Source of the DNA: Dioscorea cayenensis subsp. rotundata
Taxonomy: Eukaryota; Streptophyta; Magnoliopsida; Dioscoreales; Dioscoreaceae
Length of the DNA stretch: 64,000 bases
Direction of reading: 5' to 3'
NCBI RefSeq assembly: GCF_009730915.1
Contig: NC_052475.1
Location: forward strand, 30,627,016 to 30,691,015
The notes beneath the pieces were generated by a model. It saw only the letters and a list, made by a program, of their open reading frames with translations, had not been told where the DNA came from and searched no databases. How positions within the stretch are numbered: position 1 is the first letter of the stretch; every line of letters begins with the position of its first letter. A program made the translations under genes and the position numbers. Shown piece after piece: positions 61,956-64,000 of this stretch.

Positions 61956-62957
61956 GATCTCTGCCTGATGTTCTTGAGATCTGATTCGATTCATTTTCTG
62001 AATGATAGATTGCTGTTTGGAAGATGAATTCTTGTTGTGATAGTTCTTCAATTACTGAACTGATTGAATTTGTTCTGTTGTTGTTCTTTCTCCCTGCTTT
62101 TAATTTTTGTTTGGATCTTCACAAACCTTTTGGTGATTGTATGACAGTTCATTAGTCCAAAGATTTGTGTGTTTCTTCCTTTCTTTCTTTCTGTTCTTTG
62201 AGCATTGAGCAGAGATGAACTTTGTTGTTCATGAATTTTCAGGTTGCAGCCTGCAGGTACTACATCAGATTGATAATTGGTTACAGAACTGTGTCTTGTA
62301 ATGTTTGCAATCTTTATGGGTAGTAGGATTTCCGCAAAAGGTTATGGCTTGAATATTTAATATAATTTACAAAGAACACTGTTGACACTTAATTAATGTT
62401 AATTAATTTTTAAAATTAAAATGTTATTTGTTTAATTAATAAATTTTATTTATTGATATTAATATTTTCAAATTAATTATTAATTATATTTGTCTAATTA
62501 CTTAAATCTTATGTAAAAAAAAAATGCTGACTTTAGTATGGGTAGAAGATCACAAACTGATAAAAAAAATTTTTCTAATTGTCTCTTTGGAGACATCTAA
62601 TAAAATTAGAGACTACCAATTCTATTTGGGAGTGTTTTAAAACATTCTTATTATAAAAAGGTACATGTTTAATGCTTATGAGCATACAGAAACACTTCAC
62701 ACCCTTGACGTTGAGATTAAGCTATATTACATTTTGAATTAAAACTCCACAGGACCACAACATTGAAAAAAGAAACAGCACCTGAGACAAGGTAAGGGTG
62801 AAGAAGAATACCTAAATAGGGCAAAACCCCCAAAACCAAACAGCATTACTCAGGTATTACATGCGCAATAGCAATTCCGACCATCGCTGAAAATGTAAGA
62901 GAGCAGACGGATCTATGATGCTGTTTCATCGCTGAAAATGTAAGAGAGCAGACGGAT
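61956..62957. other. mTERF 3'UTR and convergent spacer
   Basis: The mTERF 3'UTR probably reaches about 62350. AT-rich spacer follows; the minus-strand 3'UTR of the next gene, including a 45-bp duplication, lies from about 62830. Confidence 0.5.
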
Positions 62958-62971
62958 CTATGATGCTGTTT
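62882..62971. repeat. Exact 45-bp tandem duplication spanning a stop codon
   Basis: The unit starting CATCGCTGAAAATGTAAGAG occurs at 62882-62926 and identically at 62927-62971. On the minus strand the stop codon of the gene at 62958-63694 lies in the first-read copy, so the second copy is 3'UTR. Confidence 0.98.
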
Positions 62972-63694
62972 CGGAGAGTAAATAGGTAAAGACAGAGAGA
63001 GCATCCTGAAGATGACAAGACCGAATATCTTCTGGCATTGGAGCACTGAGCATTGTCTCGAAGCAGCTCATCTGAACTGAGGGTGTTGAGCTAACCCCCG
63101 GAGTGGATATCAAAAGATTGCAGAGCTCCTCCACCATTTTTGAATAGGTTACCCTGTTTCATCCAACAATGGAGTATTTATTTTGTAAGAGATTCTTCTC
63201 AGACTTCAGGTTTGTTGCGAATAATAAATCAAATAAAATCAAATGAAAGCCACCTCATGAAGTGAGAAGACTTAAAACATGTCTTGAGTTTTATGTGGTT
63301 TGGTGTTATACTCATAAAAAATCATATCATTGTGAAAAATCTATAAAAGGCAATCCCACAGAAACACAATTCAACAAAAAATACACAGATCCGTATCACC
63401 ATGTAGCATGAGGCATGTGAAGAATGTAGCACTGACAAACAAATCCTTAATATATACATTGGGTTGGCTATGTAAATCATCAGGAGAAATAGTTTCAGTT
63501 CACAAATATTGCATGGCAATTAGATGAAACTTTGGCAGAAGATTACGCCAGCATGCAAGGTGGTAAATATAAATCAAAAAAATAATGGTCATGTACCTGG
63601 CGTCAACGGGTAACCTTCTCCCCCATATTAATACCGATTCATTCAGGCGGCTAAAGAAATCTCTACATGCTTCATTTTTCTTTTCCAGTGGATC
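62958..63694 (-). CDS. Last two exons of an unidentified gene (partial)
   Basis: Exons 63694-63597 and 63153-62958 on the minus strand have good borders (ACAG/GATCC, CCAG/GTACAT, AACAG/GGTAAC) and matching phase. They encode DPLEKKNEACRDFFSRLNES, VLIWGRRLPVDAR and VTYSKMVEELCNLLISTPGV, then CFETMLSAPMPEDIRSCHLQ and DALSVFTYLLSETAS with TAG at 62960-62958. The composition is helical, without transmembrane segments or known motifs, perhaps the end of an alpha-solenoid protein. Earlier exons must lie beyond the window; I found none with confidence in 63700-64000. I do not recognise the protein. Confidence 0.6.
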
Positions 63695-64000
63695 CTGTAA
63701 TAACGTCAATGCATATCAAATAACTTCTTCCAATCATCTTTCAAGCTGAATCATAAAATAAGAACAAGCCACACCAGACATAAATCAACCACAAAACAAT
63801 AAAAACAAAACCAAAAACAAAAAAACAAAACTTAATATCTGAGGAAATTACTCAGACGCTTAAAGGATATGGTTAGAAAACACTCTACACTCATTCTCAA
63901 GGGCAGCATGTGTCATCAAATCTTATACAGGTGGTAATCTAAATTTTCTTTAACCAGGTTTTGTCAAAAGAATAATATGATCTACTGATCTACATAATTT

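Overview
This is nuclear DNA of a flowering plant, most likely a monocot. The genes have GT-AG introns, intergenic DNA is very AT-rich with many (TA)n and (ATT)n tracts, and plant-only families are present: SERK, shikimate kinase with a transit peptide, LOG, beta-xylosidase, ERF, NF-YB and a CRM-domain splicing factor. From memory the SERK and shikimate kinase exons read closest to rice. I cannot name the species; a non-grass monocot such as yam is only a guess.

Layout. 1-604: last four exons of an AAA ATPase. 605-8992: gene-poor, with a SINE-like insertion, LINE-tail scraps and a ~235-bp tandem array. 8993-12882: complete seven-exon beta-D-xylosidase. 16280-19189: complete ten-exon plastid shikimate kinase, followed at once by a 5'-truncated LINE (about 19345-21816). 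23268-25201: a LOG-type cytokinin-activating gene that has died. 25732-31490: a decayed ~5.8-kb hAT DNA transposon with GC-rich ends, a duplicated left end and an internal minisatellite. 32262-32700: broken small heat-shock gene. 34486-34915 (-) and 36840-37197 (+): two small two- or three-exon genes, head to head, that look like precursors of Pep-type danger peptides. 39930-40397 (-): ERF. 43077-43625 (-): NF-YB. 47244-52266: complete eleven-exon SERK receptor kinase. 53030-56800 (-): ABC1K8/OSA1-like kinase pseudogene. 58135-60662 (-) and 60843-61955 (+): a divergent pair encoding a probable mitochondrial CRM-domain intron-splicing factor and an mTERF protein. 62958-63694 (-): last two exons of an unidentified gene.

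Functional links. SERKs act as co-receptors, including for Pep receptors, so a Pep-precursor locus 10 kb from a SERK gene is interesting, although linkage alone proves nothing. The splicing-factor/mTERF pair shares a 180-bp promoter region with a telo-box and a G-box, as is common for nuclear genes serving organelle gene expression. The rest of the window is a mix of unrelated housekeeping genes and transposon debris.

No tRNA, rRNA or CRISPR was seen, and no LTR retroelement was recognised. Exon borders were set by hand from splice sites, reading phase and remembered family sequences; all positions should be read with that in mind.
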